DNA of 64,000 bases. Origin: Halorussus marinus (GTDB taxonomy: Archaea > Halobacteriota > Halobacteria > Halobacteriales > Haladaptataceae). A program made the position numbers and the translations under genes. The stretch covers positions 434,001 to 498,000 of the forward strand of contig NZ_SBIV01000002.1 in the NCBI RefSeq assembly GCF_004765795.1, written 5' to 3'. Each line of letters starts with the position of its first letter. The first letter of the stretch is position 1. This document shows positions 50,296 to 60,166 of the stretch, piece after piece. The notes beneath the pieces are model-generated. The model saw only the letters and a program-made list of their open reading frames with translations. It was not told the DNA's origin and ran no database searches.

Positions 50296-53073
50296 ATGAG
50301 CGAACTCGAAGCGGAGTATCGCCTCGAGTATTTCGAGGACGAGGGCTTCGTTCGAAAGGAGTGTTCGGAGTGTGGCGCCCACTTCTGGACGCGCGACGCC
50401 GACCGCACCACCTGCGGGGAGCCCCCGTGCGAGGAGTACGGCTTCATCGACAACCCGGGATTCGACGACGAGCACAGCCTCGAGGAGATGCGCGAGGCGT
50501 TCCTCTCGTTCTTCGAGGACCACGACCACGAGCGCATCGACCCCTACCCGGTCGCGGCCAACCGGTGGCGCGACGACGTGTTGCTCACCCAAGCGTCGAT
50601 CTACGACTTCCAGCCGCTGGTCACGTCGGGCGAGACGCCGCCGCCGGCCAACCCGCTGACGATCAGCCAGCCCTGCATCCGGATGCAAGACATCGACAAC
50701 GTGGGCAAGACCGGACGCCACACGATGGCGTTCGAGATGATGGCCCACCACGCGTTCAACGCCCGCGAGGACCTCGAAGACCCCGACAAGTACGCCTATC
50801 AGGGCGAGGTGTACTGGAAAGACGAGACCGTCGAGTACTGCGACGAGTTCTTCGAGTCGATGGGCGCGAACCTCGACGAGATCACCTACATCGAGGACCC
50901 GTGGGTCGGCGGGGGCAACGCCGGCCCCGCGATCGAGGTCATCTACCGGGGCGCCGAACTCGCCACCCTCGTCTTCATGTCGATGGAGCAGGACGCCGAC
51001 GGCGACTACGAGATGAAAGACGGCAACCGCTACTCGAAGATGGACACGTACATCGTCGACACCGGCTACGGGCTGGAGCGGTGGACGTGGGTCTCGCAGG
51101 GCACGCCGACGGTGTACGAGGCGGTCTACCCCGAGATGATCTCGTTCCTCAAGGAGAACGCGGGCATCGACCACTCCGAGGCGGAGGCCGAGCTGGTCCA
51201 CCGCGCCTCGAAACTCGCGGGCCACATGGACATCGACGAGGCCGAGGACATGGAGGCCGCCCGGGACAACATCGCCGACCAGCTCGGCGTCGCCACGAGC
51301 GAACTCGAGGCGCTACTCGAACCCCTCGAAGACATCTACGCCGTCGCCGACCACTGCCGGACGCTGGCGTACATGCTCGGGGACGGCATCGTCCCGAGCA
51401 ACGTCGGGACGGGGTATCTCGTCCGGATGGTGCTCCGGCGGACCAAGCGGCTCTGTGACAACGTCGGCGTCGACGCGCCCCTCGACGAGCTCGTCGACAT
51501 GCAGGCCGACCGGCTGGGCTACCAGAACCGCGACACGGTCCGGGACATCGTCCGGACCGAGGTCGAGAAGTACCGCGAGACCCTCGAACAGGGCGGGCGC
51601 CGGGTCGAGCGCCTCGCCAAGCGCTACGCCGAGGAGGGCGAGCCGATCCCGACCGACGAGCTGGTCGAGCTGTACGATTCGCACGGCATCCAGCCCGACA
51701 TGGTCGAGGAGATCGCGGCCGAGTTCGGCACCGAGGTCTCGGTGCCCGACGACTTCTACAGCCTCGTCGCCTCGCGCCACGACGGCGAGCAGGCGTTCGA
51801 CGAGGAGGAGGGAGACGACGACACGCTGGCCGAACTCCCCAAGACCGAACGCCAGTACTACGAGGACCAGTACGGCACCAACTTCGAGGCGGTCGTCCTC
51901 GACGTGTTCGATCGCGAGGACGGCTTCGACGTGGTGCTCGACCAGACGATGTTCTACCCCGAGGGCGGCGGCCAGCCCGCCGACCGCGGGACCCTCTCGA
52001 CCGACGACGCCAGCGTGCAGGTCACCGACGTCCAGATCGAGGACGGGGTCGTCCTCCACCGGACCGACGAGGCGGTCTCGAAGGGCGACATCGTCCGCGG
52101 GCAGATCGACGCCGAGCGCCGCCGCCGGCTGATGCGCCACCACACCGCGACCCACATCGTGGTCCACGCCGCCCGCGAGGTGCTTGGCGAGCACGTCCGG
52201 CAGGCCGGCGCCCAGAAGGGCGTCGACAGCTCGCGCATCGACGTGCGCCACTACGAGCGCATCGACCGCGAGACCCGCGAGGAGATCGAACGGGTCGCCA
52301 ACGAGCTGGTGATGGAGAACACCTCGGTCCAGCAGGAGTGGCCAAACCGCCACGAGGCCGAAGAGGAGTACGGCTTCGACCTCTATCAGGGCGGCATCCC
52401 GGCGGGGATGAACATCCGGCTCATCCACGTCGCCGAGGACGTTCAGGCCTGTGGCGGGACCCACGTCCAGCGCACCGGCGACGTGGGGACGATCAAGATC
52501 CTGAACACCGAGCGCGTTCAGGACGGCGTCGAGCGCCTCACGTTCGCGGCCGGCGAGGCCGCCGTCGAGGCGACCCAGCGCACCGACGCCGCGCTCGCCG
52601 ACGCCGCCGAGATCCTCGACGTGACCCCCGAGGAGGTCCCCGAGACCGCCGAGCGGTTCTTCGAGGAGTGGAAGGCGCGGGGCAAGCAGATCGAGGACCT
52701 CAAAGAGGAGCTCGCGGCCGCCCGCGCGAGCGGTTCGGGCGGCGGCGAGGAGGTCGACGTCGGCGACGCGACCGCGGTGGTCCAGCGCATCGACGCCGAC
52801 ATGGACGAGCTCCGGGCGACCGCGAACGCGCTCGCAGACGAGGGGAAGATCGCGGTCATCGCCAGCGGCGCCGACGGCGCGACGTTCGTGGTCGCGGTCC
52901 CCGACGGCGTCGGCGTCAACGCCGGCGAGGTCGTCGGCGAACTCGCCGCCAAGGTCGGCGGGGGCGGCGGCGGTCCCGCGGACTTCGCGCAGGGCGGGGG
53001 CCCCGACGCCGAGAAGCTCGACGAGGCGCTCGAAGACGCGCCGGACGTGCTCAAGACGGTCCGGAACGCGTAG
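50296..53073 (+). CDS. alaS: Alanyl-tRNA synthetase
   Basis: 925 residues from the ATG at 50296. It is the archaeal form, with a zinc-like N-terminal [20 protein letters not shown] and the catalytic motifs [40 protein letters not shown] and [15 protein letters not shown]. The editing domain has [19 protein letters not shown] and [13 protein letters not shown] (metal-binding HxxxH and Cys-His). The C-Ala domain ends in a Gly-rich stretch ([15 protein letters not shown]). It charges tRNA-Ala and clears misacylated tRNAs. TGTTTTACC near 50262 is a likely TATA element. Confidence 0.96.
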   Translation: MSELEAEYRLEYFEDEGFVRKECSECGAHFWTRDADRTTCGEPPCEEYGFIDNPGFDDEHSLEEMREAFLSFFEDHDHERIDPYPVAANRWRDDVLLTQASIYDFQPLVTSGETPPPANPLTISQPCIRMQDIDNVGKTGRHTMAFEMMAHHAFNAREDLEDPDKYAYQGEVYWKDETVEYCDEFFESMGANLDEITYIEDPWVGGGNAGPAIEVIYRGAELATLVFMSMEQDADGDYEMKDGNRYSKMDTYIVDTGYGLERWTWVSQGTPTVYEAVYPEMISFLKENAGIDHSEAEAELVHRASKLAGHMDIDEAEDMEAARDNIADQLGVATSELEALLEPLEDIYAVADHCRTLAYMLGDGIVPSNVGTGYLVRMVLRRTKRLCDNVGVDAPLDELVDMQADRLGYQNRDTVRDIVRTEVEKYRETLEQGGRRVERLAKRYAEEGEPIPTDELVELYDSHGIQPDMVEEIAAEFGTEVSVPDDFYSLVASRHDGEQAFDEEEGDDDTLAELPKTERQYYEDQYGTNFEAVVLDVFDREDGFDVVLDQTMFYPEGGGQPADRGTLSTDDASVQVTDVQIEDGVVLHRTDEAVSKGDIVRGQIDAERRRRLMRHHTATHIVVHAAREVLGEHVRQAGAQKGVDSSRIDVRHYERIDRETREEIERVANELVMENTSVQQEWPNRHEAEEEYGFDLYQGGIPAGMNIRLIHVAEDVQACGGTHVQRTGDVGTIKILNTERVQDGVERLTFAAGEAAVEATQRTDAALADAAEILDVTPEEVPETAERFFEEWKARGKQIEDLKEELAAARASGSGGGEEVDVGDATAVVQRIDADMDELRATANALADEGKIAVIASGADGATFVVAVPDGVGVNAGEVVGELAAKVGGGGGGPADFAQGGGPDAEKLDEALEDAPDVLKTVRNA

Positions 53074-53101
53074 CGAGTTGGTCCCTCGCGAGGAGGCCCG
53101 T

Positions 53102-53115
53102 CGGGCGAGAGCCCG
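53102..53115. terminator. GNRA hairpin between alaS and convergent gene
   Basis: CGGGC (53102-53106), GAGA, GCCCG (53111-53115): a 5-bp stem capped by a GNRA tetraloop in the 52-base gap between two convergent stops. It could serve both transcripts. Confidence 0.4.
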
Positions 53116-53125
53116 CAATCGACGG

Positions 53126-54163
53126 TCAGCGCTCGGATTCTCGGAGGATCAGCGGGCCGATAGCGAGGGTGCGCTTTGCCACCGTGGCGATGCGCAGGAT
53201 GTACGAGACGAGTAACAAGAACGGGACGACCGTCGCGGTGAACCCCACCGAAACGGCCCAGAGGAGGTTGCTGACCCCGAGCGTCGCGCCGGGGAACGAG
53301 TCGGGGCCGACGAACGTGATCCCGACCCCCGCGACGACGATGGCGGGGATGGCGGTGTACATGATCAGCCGCGAGAGGTCCACGAGCGCCCACTGGAAGT
53401 ACAGCGTCTTGACGTGCTCGCGGGCCGGCGCGAACATCACCAGCGCGGTCCGAAGCTCGTCCAGCACCGCCCGCTGGTCGTCGGTGAGGTCGTACTCCTC
53501 GTCGATCCGCTCGGCGTGAAACACCTTCCACGAGTAGTTGAAGCTGAGCGCCGCCGACAGTACGTCGAACGTGCCGAACTGCGCGCCGTCGAGGCGGGCG
53601 TCGACGACCGCGGCGTTCTCGATGACGTCGCCGGTGAGCACCGCGGTCTCCTCGCGGAGGTCCTCGGAGGTGGCGTCGGCGACCGCGTCCCGGAACGCCT
53701 CGGCGCGGTCCCGACTCTGGCGGACCAGCGCGGCGAGAAACGACGACGGGTCCGCCGGCGGCGTCCCGCCGATCAGGTCCGCGACGTACTTGCGGACGTC
53801 CATCGCGTTGCTCATCCGCTGGTGCTGGTCGCCGAGCGGGCCGGTCTCCTGAGAGAGCACCAACTGATTGATCGTCACGACGAGCGTCACGCCGGTGATG
53901 AGCGCCCCGAGCATCGACGAGAACAGGTAATCGAGGACGCTGGTGTTCGCGGCGACGGTTCGAAACGAGGCGGTGAGGACCGCGCCCGCGCCGGCGAACG
54001 CGGCGAAGACGACGCCGGCCAGCCCCGCGGTCACCACGAGGCGGTTCGTCTGGAGCAACAGTCGGAGTTTGAGACTGCTCTCGTCGGCGCGGGCGCGGAC
54101 GGTGTCGCCCGTCTCGACGTCGTCTCCGGTCAGGGGGTGGTCGTCGCCGTCGCCCTCACGCAT
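53126..54163 (-). CDS. Multi-helix membrane protein of unknown function
   Basis: The 345-residue protein has a charged N-terminal 35 residues. Two helices (about 42-66 and 80-108) are followed by a long soluble helical section (about 115-245, Asp/Arg/Glu-rich) and two further helices near 250-275 and 285-320. I recognise no motif. The layout resembles haloarchaeal DUF2254-like or channel-like membrane proteins, but that is a guess. Its start overlaps the small DUF4177-like gene by eight bases, and the two probably form an operon. Confidence 0.65.
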   Translation of the reverse strand: MREGDGDDHPLTGDDVETGDTVRARADESSLKLRLLLQTNRLVVTAGLAGVVFAAFAGAGAVLTASFRTVAANTSVLDYLFSSMLGALITGVTLVVTINQLVLSQETGPLGDQHQRMSNAMDVRKYVADLIGGTPPADPSSFLAALVRQSRDRAEAFRDAVADATSEDLREETAVLTGDVIENAAVVDARLDGAQFGTFDVLSAALSFNYSWKVFHAERIDEEYDLTDDQRAVLDELRTALVMFAPAREHVKTLYFQWALVDLSRLIMYTAIPAIVVAGVGITFVGPDSFPGATLGVSNLLWAVSVGFTATVVPFLLLVSYILRIATVAKRTLAIGPLILRESER

Positions 54164-54353
54164 GCGCGTCCTCGCTCCCCGACGCCGGCCGTTTGAGGAT
54201 CAGGTACTTGGTTCCGCCCCCGATGTAGTCGACCGTCTCGACGAGTTCCCATCCCTCGGCGCCCAGTTCGTTCAGTTCGGCTTCCGGATCGATCGCCTCG
54301 TCCATCGTCTTCGAGCGAGGCGGTCGAAGCGTCCGATACTCCCACGTCGGCAT
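54156..54353 (-). CDS. DUF4177-like small protein
   Basis: The 65-residue protein MPTWEYRTLRPPRSKTMDEA continues with AELNELGAEGWELVETVDYI and GGGTKYLILKRP. The pattern W-E-Y...L-N-x-x-G-x-x-G-W-E-L-V is the DUF4177 signature. It is a single-domain alpha/beta protein of unknown role. The start at 54353 is followed by an operon-like overlap with the membrane protein gene. Confidence 0.8.
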   Translation of the reverse strand: MPTWEYRTLRPPRSKTMDEAIDPEAELNELGAEGWELVETVDYIGGGTKYLILKRPASGSEDAHA

Positions 54354-54397
54354 ATGTGCGATAGTCGAGACATAGCCGTATATGTTGTGGGGCCGCG

Positions 54398-55504
54398 CTA
54401 CTCGCCGAACAGTCGTCGTCTGGCCCGTTCCCACACCGACTCCGAGTCGCGCTGGCGCTCCAGATGCCGGGTGAGTGCCTCGTTGCGCCGCTTGAGGCGC
54501 TCGTTTTCGGCCGCGAGTCGCGCGACCTCCGCGCCGAGGTCGGCGTCCTCGGCTTCGACGGTCGGTTCGAGGTCGGCTCCCCGGCCGTCGCGGGCGACGA
54601 CGCGCGGCCGGTCGTCGGTGCCGTCGATCGACCGGACGCCGGCGTCGGGGCCGCGCTCTTCGATCGGTCCCGCGGCGCTCGCTTCGTCGGTGATCCCGAG
54701 CGCGTGCTCGTCGCGCGTCCGGCCCGCCAACACCGCGTTGAGCACCGCGCCGAACAGGAGGATCACCCCGCCGAAGTAGAGCCAGACGAGCACCAGAAAG
54801 ACGCTCCCGAGGGTCCCGTAGGCCGCCTCGTACCGGCCGGCGACCGTCACGTACGCGTGAAAGATCCCCTCCAGGGTCGCCCATCCGATCGCCGCCAGCA
54901 CCACGCCCGGGAGGACTTCGCGGGCGGTGACGGGCACGTCCGGGAACACGTAGTAGATCGGGAAGAACGCGACCGAGAGCCCGACCACCAGCAGTAGCGG
55001 ATTGAGAACCGTCCGGTAGGGGAGGTCGGGCGTCAGCGAGCCGATCGCGCCGGCGAGAGCCAGGAGCCCGACCGCGAACCCGAGCGCGAGGAAGACGACG
55101 GCGGCGTTCTCGAACTGCTCGAGTAGCGACTTGCGCTCGCGGATCCCGTAGATCTGAGAGAACGCCACGTCGAGCCCGCGGAAGATCTTCGACATCCCCC
55201 ACAGGAGGGTGAGCGCACCGAGAACCGAGATGCCGGCCAGCGCCGACCCGGCGTCGAGCGAGTCGAACAGCAGTCGCCGGGCGTACGGCGTGAGAAACGT
55301 CCCCGCGATCGACGTGAGCCGGCGCGTGAGCGCCGCGTTACCGACCGTCGAGAGCGCGAACAGCAAGAACAGCAACAGCGGGAGCAACGAGACGAACGCG
55401 TGGTACGCGATGCTCCCCGCCATGAACGTGACGTGCCGGTCGCGAGCCTCGCGCCACGTCTCGACGGCGACGCGGCCCACCTCTTCCGGAACCCCCACGG
55501 ACAC
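54398..55504 (-). CDS. YihY/BrkB-family membrane protein with coiled-coil tail (second paralogue)
   Basis: About 368 residues. The start is uncertain: GTG codons at 55510, 55504 and 55498 all precede the conserved region. The membrane domain has HVTFMAGSIAYHAFVSLLPL, SKIFRGLDVAFSQIYGI and VFLVLVWLYFGGVILLFGAV. The tail (about 290-368) is charged, with LGAEVARLAAENERLKRRNE giving a probable coiled coil. Unlike the paralogue at 11342, it lacks extra helices after the coiled coil. The function is unknown. Confidence 0.75.
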   Translation of the reverse strand: MSVGVPEEVGRVAVETWREARDRHVTFMAGSIAYHAFVSLLPLLLFLLFALSTVGNAALTRRLTSIAGTFLTPYARRLLFDSLDAGSALAGISVLGALTLLWGMSKIFRGLDVAFSQIYGIRERKSLLEQFENAAVVFLALGFAVGLLALAGAIGSLTPDLPYRTVLNPLLLVVGLSVAFFPIYYVFPDVPVTAREVLPGVVLAAIGWATLEGIFHAYVTVAGRYEAAYGTLGSVFLVLVWLYFGGVILLFGAVLNAVLAGRTRDEHALGITDEASAAGPIEERGPDAGVRSIDGTDDRPRVVARDGRGADLEPTVEAEDADLGAEVARLAAENERLKRRNEALTRHLERQRDSESVWERARRRLFGE

Positions 55505-55558
55505 ACACACGGGCGCGCGGACCAAAACGCCTCTGCCCGTGGCGGCCGGCCGCCGGAT

Positions 55559-56722
55559 TCAGGTCTCGATCCCGAGCGCGCGCTCGGCCGCCGCGCCGAC
55601 CTCGGGGACCGACTCGGCGGGCGCGTAGACGCCGAACCGCCACTGGGCCCGGCCCGCGGCCCGCAGTCCCTCGACCAGCGGCGACTCCTCGCTCAGCCGA
55701 CGGATCTCGCCGTCGACGACCACCCGGGTGGACGACTCGGGCACCCCGGGCTCGCCGGGGGTGTCGACCAGCACCGACTCGGGATCGACTCCGGCGGTCG
55801 AGGCGATCTCGCGCTCGAACGCCCGGACGGTCTCGTGGTCGGCGGTGACAACCGACTCGGGAACGTCGTCGAGTTCTGCCCACACCGCCCGCTTGTAGAG
55901 GTCCCGCTCTTCGAGCCGGCGGGCGGCGTCTTCGGTCGCCGGACAGTCCCGGAGCGCCCCCAGCAGTCGGTCGTCGGTCATCCGGGCGAACGCCTCGGTC
56001 CGGAGGTCGGTCGAGTCGAGCAGGCGCTCGCCCGCGCGTTCGAGCATCGCGCCCGCGATGCGCGAGACGTGGTGGCGATACACCGTCGCGTTCATCAGCG
56101 TGCGGGCGACAAGCGTGCTCTCGGCGGCGTGGACGTTGCCCTCGGCGAGGACGAGGTCCTCGCCGCGCAACCGCAACGCCGCCAGTAGCCGCGAGTGGTC
56201 GATGGTGCCGTAGGGGACGCCGGTGTGGTGGGCGTCCCGGACGAGGTAGTCCATCCGGTCGACGTCGAGCTCCCCGGCGACCAGCTGGCCGAGCGCCCCC
56301 TCGCCGGCGACGAGCGCGGCGACCTCGCCGGGGTCGAGCCCGTGGGCTTCGAGCACCGCCGCGAGGTCGCCGTCCGCGAGCAGGTCGGCGACCTCGTCGT
56401 GGTGGCGCCCGAGCCGGCGTTCGAGTATCCCCTCGGTCTGGTGGCCGTACGGACCGTGGCCGACGTCGTGGAGGAGCGCGGCGGCCCGGACCGCCAGCGC
56501 GGATCGGTCCTCGACCCCGAGCAGGTCGAGCGCCTCGCTGGCGAGGTGATAGACCCCGAGGCTGTGCTCGAACCGGGTGTGGTTCGCGGAGGGGTAGACC
56601 AGCCGGACCGTGCTGAGCTGCTTGATGTGGCGGAGCCGCTGGAGCTCGGGGGTGTCGAGCAGGTCGGCCGCGAGGTCGCAGACGGGGATGTGGTCGTGGA
56701 CGCTGTCCTTGATCGCTTCCAT
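55559..56722 (-). CDS. HD-domain phosphohydrolase (dNTPase-like)
   Basis: The 387-residue protein has IKDSVHDHIPVCDLAADLLD, then RFEHSLGVYHLASEAL with the first metal His, LLHDVGHGPYGHQTEGIL with the HD pair and RMDYLVRDAHHTGVPYGTID with the last Asp. This matches the SAMHD1/dGTPase-like HD group (COG1078). Such enzymes hydrolyse dNTPs or related nucleotides. The C-terminal 150 residues are less conserved. It is divergent from the degenerate hydrolase gene. Confidence 0.87.
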   Translation of the reverse strand: MEAIKDSVHDHIPVCDLAADLLDTPELQRLRHIKQLSTVRLVYPSANHTRFEHSLGVYHLASEALDLLGVEDRSALAVRAAALLHDVGHGPYGHQTEGILERRLGRHHDEVADLLADGDLAAVLEAHGLDPGEVAALVAGEGALGQLVAGELDVDRMDYLVRDAHHTGVPYGTIDHSRLLAALRLRGEDLVLAEGNVHAAESTLVARTLMNATVYRHHVSRIAGAMLERAGERLLDSTDLRTEAFARMTDDRLLGALRDCPATEDAARRLEERDLYKRAVWAELDDVPESVVTADHETVRAFEREIASTAGVDPESVLVDTPGEPGVPESSTRVVVDGEIRRLSEESPLVEGLRAAGRAQWRFGVYAPAESVPEVGAAAERALGIET

Positions 56723-56830
56723 GGTCCGGGAGTTGCCCCACGCGGGACAAAAAGCGTCCGTCTCCCGGCGGGGAGCCGAAAGCGGCCGGAGAGCGAACCA
56801 CTCAAGCGCCGGCGCGCCGAACCGCCGGCC

Positions 56831-57625
56831 ATGCCATACGCGGACAACGGCGGCGTCTCGCTCTACTACGAGGTCGACGGCGACGGCGACCAGACCGTCG
56901 TACTGCTCGCCGACGCGGGGTACGGCGCCTGGCAGTGGAGCTGGCAGTACCCCGGGCTCGCCGGCGGTCGCGAGATCGTGGTCCCGAACGCGCGCGGGAC
57001 GGGGCGCTCGGACGATCCGGGCGAGTACTCGGTCGCGGCGATGGCGGCGGACCTCGACGCCGTGCTCGCCGACCACGGCGCGCGCAAGGCCCACCTCGTC
57101 GGCGCGGGACTGGGCGGGATGGTCGCGCTCCAGTACGCCCTCGAGTACTCGCGGGGCCGGAGCCTGAGCCTGCTCGGGACCTCGGCCGGCGGCCCGCGCA
57201 CAGAAATGTTCCCGGACGGCGTGCGCGACCGACTGCTCGCGGACGCCGACGACCCCGCGGCGCTCCGACGGTCGCTCGACCCGGTGGCCGGCGAGGAACT
57301 GCTGGACACCGACGAACTGGTCGAAGACGTCGTGGCGTGGCGCCGCGAGGAGGACGCCGACCGCGACGCCGCGCGCGGCCACCTCGACGCGATGGCGGCG
57401 TTCGACGCGAGCGACCGGCTCTACGAGATCACCCTGCCGGCGCTCGTCCTGCACGGCGAGGGCGACCGGGTGGTCCCGATCGAGGACGGCCGGCGGCTGG
57501 CCGACGGCCTGCCGAACGGGGAGTTCCGGGGGTTCCCCGGCGAGCGATTCTTCTTCGTCGAGCGCTCGAAGGCGGTCAACGACGCGCTGGTCGGCTTTCT
57601 GGACGAGCGTCGCGAAGACGAGTAG
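56831..57625 (+). CDS. Degenerate alpha/beta-hydrolase-fold protein
   Basis: The 264-residue protein has the alpha/beta hydrolase layout: VVLLADAGYGAWQWSWQYPG, VVPNARGTGRSDDPGEYSV, then LVGAGLGGMVALQYALEYSR and LPALVLHGEGDRVVPIEDGR. At the nucleophile elbow the expected Ser is Gly93 (GAGLG). Near the C terminus the expected His is missing (FPGERFFFVERSKAVN). The acid Asp in HGEGDRVVP remains. It is therefore probably not a hydrolase and may bind a ligand or partner. The neighbouring acyl-CoA-synthetase-like gene is similarly degenerate. Confidence 0.8.
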   Translation: MPYADNGGVSLYYEVDGDGDQTVVLLADAGYGAWQWSWQYPGLAGGREIVVPNARGTGRSDDPGEYSVAAMAADLDAVLADHGARKAHLVGAGLGGMVALQYALEYSRGRSLSLLGTSAGGPRTEMFPDGVRDRLLADADDPAALRRSLDPVAGEELLDTDELVEDVVAWRREEDADRDAARGHLDAMAAFDASDRLYEITLPALVLHGEGDRVVPIEDGRRLADGLPNGEFRGFPGERFFFVERSKAVNDALVGFLDERREDE

Positions 57626-57710
57626 CTCGGGCGGTAGAGCGACCGGGCGCCGCCCGAATCGCGCCCGTTCCGCAACAACGCCTACGGTGGCCGGCGTCGA
57701 ACCCGCGTGC

Positions 57711-59222
57711 ATGACGCTCTCGCTCGAACGCCGGGCGGCGCTGTGGGGGGACCGAACCGCCGTCGCCGACGCGACTGACGGCCGGGACGCGAGCTACGCC
57801 GACCTCGACTCGCGGGCCGACGCGCTCGCGAGGGGGCTCGCCGCCCGCGGGATCGGCGCCGGCGACGCGGTCGCGGTCGTCTCGCGCAACCGGATCGAGA
57901 CGATCGCGTTAGTGTTCGCGGCCCGGCGGCTCGGTGCGGTGCTCGCGCCGATCTCCCACCGGCTCACGCCCGCGACGGTCCGGGCGCCCCTCGACGCGAT
58001 CGACCCGGCGGTCGTGGTCCACGAACCGGCCCAGCGCGACCTCGTCCGGGAGGTGGCCGACGATCGGAGCCGGTCGTTCGACGACCTGCGCGGCGGCGAG
58101 GGGGCCGACTACGAGGCCGCCGACCCCGACCCGGACCGGTCGTTGCTCTACCTCCACACCCGCGAGGAGGCCGACCGGTCGGCGGTCGGCGAGACCGATT
58201 CCGAACCGGATCGGCCGGGCGAGTCGCTGAACGCCGACCCGCCGGCCGCCGGGCGCGTCGTCGACCTGCCCGCGCGCGCCGTCGAGTGGAACTGCATCAC
58301 CGCCGCGGCGGCGTGGGGGCTCGGTCGGAGCGACCGCGCGCCGACCCTGTTGCCGGTGTCGGACACCGACGGCCTCCACCGGCTGGTGTTGCCGCTGTTG
58401 TACGTCGGCGGCCGGGTCGACCTCCTCCGGGCGTTCGCTCCCGAGCGCGCGCTGGCGGCGATCGAGCGGGGCGCGACCGCGCTGTTCGCGGGCGCGACCG
58501 AGTACCGCGAACTGATCGCCGACGACGCGTTCGAATCGACGGACTTCGGGAGCGTCGAGTGGATCGGCGCGCGGTCGGCGCTCCCGACCGACGCTCGCGC
58601 GGCGCTGGCCGAGCGGGCCCCCGTCGTGCGAGCCTACGGCCGGGGCGAGACCGGGCCCAACGACCTCTACCGGCCGGTCGACCGCGGGGACGCCGACCCG
58701 CCCGACCCCGACTGCGTGGGTCGGCCGTTCCCCGATTGCGAGGCCCGGATCGTCTGGGAGGGCGAGCCGGTCGCCGAGAGCGAGGTCGGCGAGCTACAGA
58801 TCCGGGGCCCCGTCACCGCCCGAGGGTACGTCGGCGACGCCGAGACGTTCCCCGAGTGGGTCCCGAGCGGCGACCACGCCTACCGAGAGGGCGGCGACTA
58901 CTTCGTGCTCGGGCGGGCCGCCGAGGCCGCGGTCGGCGACGAGCGCCGGGTCCACCCGCGGGAGGTCGAGCGCGAGCTGGAGGCTCACGAGGAGGTCCGA
59001 GAGGCCGGCGCGGTCGTCGGGGGCGGCGAGTCGCTGGCGGCGGTGGTCGGCGACGCCGAGCCCGGCGAGCTCCGGGCGTTCGTCGCCGACCGGCTCCCCG
59101 ACGCGGCGGTGCCCCGCGAGGTCACCGTCGTCGAGTCGCTCGCGCGCCGATCGACCGGCGAGCCCGACCGCGCGAAGCTCCGGCGCGAACTCGGCGGCGA
59201 GGAGCGTTTCGACACCGAGTAG
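57711..59222 (+). CDS. Degenerate acyl-CoA-synthetase-like (ANL) protein
   Basis: 503 residues from the ATG at 57711. The N-terminal part follows the ANL fold: RRAALWGDRTAVADATDGR, GAGDAVAVVSRNRIETIALV, RLGAVLAPISHRLTPATVRA. The phosphate loop (normally TSGTTGxPKG) is replaced by YLHTREEADRS at 147-157. The later YGxTE is YGRGETG, and the catalytic Lys motif near the end reads STGEPDRAKL with no Lys in the usual place. TGD persists as SGDHAY. Adenylation is unlikely to work. It lies 85 bases after the degenerate hydrolase gene, same strand. Confidence 0.82.
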   Translation: MTLSLERRAALWGDRTAVADATDGRDASYADLDSRADALARGLAARGIGAGDAVAVVSRNRIETIALVFAARRLGAVLAPISHRLTPATVRAPLDAIDPAVVVHEPAQRDLVREVADDRSRSFDDLRGGEGADYEAADPDPDRSLLYLHTREEADRSAVGETDSEPDRPGESLNADPPAAGRVVDLPARAVEWNCITAAAAWGLGRSDRAPTLLPVSDTDGLHRLVLPLLYVGGRVDLLRAFAPERALAAIERGATALFAGATEYRELIADDAFESTDFGSVEWIGARSALPTDARAALAERAPVVRAYGRGETGPNDLYRPVDRGDADPPDPDCVGRPFPDCEARIVWEGEPVAESEVGELQIRGPVTARGYVGDAETFPEWVPSGDHAYREGGDYFVLGRAAEAAVGDERRVHPREVERELEAHEEVREAGAVVGGGESLAAVVGDAEPGELRAFVADRLPDAAVPREVTVVESLARRSTGEPDRAKLRRELGGEERFDTE

Positions 59223-59263
59223 CGGTCCCGATCCGGAATACCGGCAGAACTGCCCGTAGGGGA

Positions 59264-59283
59264 ACCTCTTTTGTCCGAGAGGT
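59264..59283. promoter_or_regulatory. Palindrome over the amidotransferase promoter
   Basis: ACCTCT (59264-59269) and AGAGGT (59278-59283) flank TTTTGTCC, the only TATA-like stretch before the ATG at 59299. An operator covering the TATA region is possible. Confidence 0.4.
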
Positions 59284-59298
59284 GTTTGGAACAACACG

Positions 59299-60009
59299 AT
59301 GAGTCGACTTCGCATCGCATTCGTAAACGCCGCCCACGAGGGCGACGCGACCCGGCGGAACTTCCGGCGGGAACTCGACGCCGACCTCGTGGAGTTCGAC
59401 GCGACGGGCGGCGAGCTACCCGAGAGCCTCGACTTCGACGGGGTCGTCATCTCGGGGTCTCGCTCGTCGGTCTACTGGGACGAGGAGTGGATCGAGCCGA
59501 CCCGCGAGTGGGTCGGCGAGGCGGTCGAGGCGGGTCTGCCGTGTCTGGGCGTCTGTTGGGGCCACCAGCTTCTGGCCGACGTGCTCGGCGGCGAGGTCCG
59601 GGACATGGGCGAGTACGAGATCGGCTATCGGGAGGTCGAGCGGACGAGCGAGTCGGTCCTGTTCGAGGGCGTCGACGACCGCTTTACCGCCTTTACCACC
59701 CACTCGGACGCGGTCGCCGAGCTCCCGCCCGGCGCCGAGGAGCTCGCGGTCAACGACTACTCGAACCACGGCTTCCGGAAGGGCCACGCCTTCGGCGTCC
59801 AGTTCCACCCGGAGTACGACATGGCGACCGCCGAGGAGGTCACCAAGGGCAAGGACCTCCCGGACGAGCGGCTCCAGCGGGTCCTCGACGGCATCCACGA
59901 GGAGAACTACGACGCCGCCTGCGAGGCGAAGATCGTCTTCGAGAACTTCTGCGAGTACGCCCGCGAGGTCCGGGACGCGGACGCCGAGACCGACGCGGCC
60001 GCGGCCTGA
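59299..60009 (+). CDS. Class I glutamine amidotransferase-like protein
   Basis: The 236-residue protein has LDFDGVVISGSRSSVYWDEE, the nucleophile loop GLPCLGVCWGHQLLADVLGG and the His-Glu pair in AFGVQFHPEYDMATAEE. The fold is like the glutaminase part of GMP synthase, but no synthase partner is encoded here. It may be a stand-alone amidase of the GuaA/YfeJ-like group acting on gamma-glutamyl compounds. The catalytic triad is complete. The tail is Ala/Asp-rich. Confidence 0.85.
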   Translation: MSRLRIAFVNAAHEGDATRRNFRRELDADLVEFDATGGELPESLDFDGVVISGSRSSVYWDEEWIEPTREWVGEAVEAGLPCLGVCWGHQLLADVLGGEVRDMGEYEIGYREVERTSESVLFEGVDDRFTAFTTHSDAVAELPPGAEELAVNDYSNHGFRKGHAFGVQFHPEYDMATAEEVTKGKDLPDERLQRVLDGIHEENYDAACEAKIVFENFCEYAREVRDADAETDAAAA

Positions 60010-60166
60010 CGCCGGCTCGTCCGGCACGGGACCGACGGCGACTCCGCGCCCGCCGCGAGCCGACGTCGTCGAGGATCGCAGTCGGGCGATTCTCGACGAG
60101 ACGCTTTTAAACACCGTTATCAGTGAACCACCAGACACACGCCCGTCGAGATCGTATCAGTGGGGA

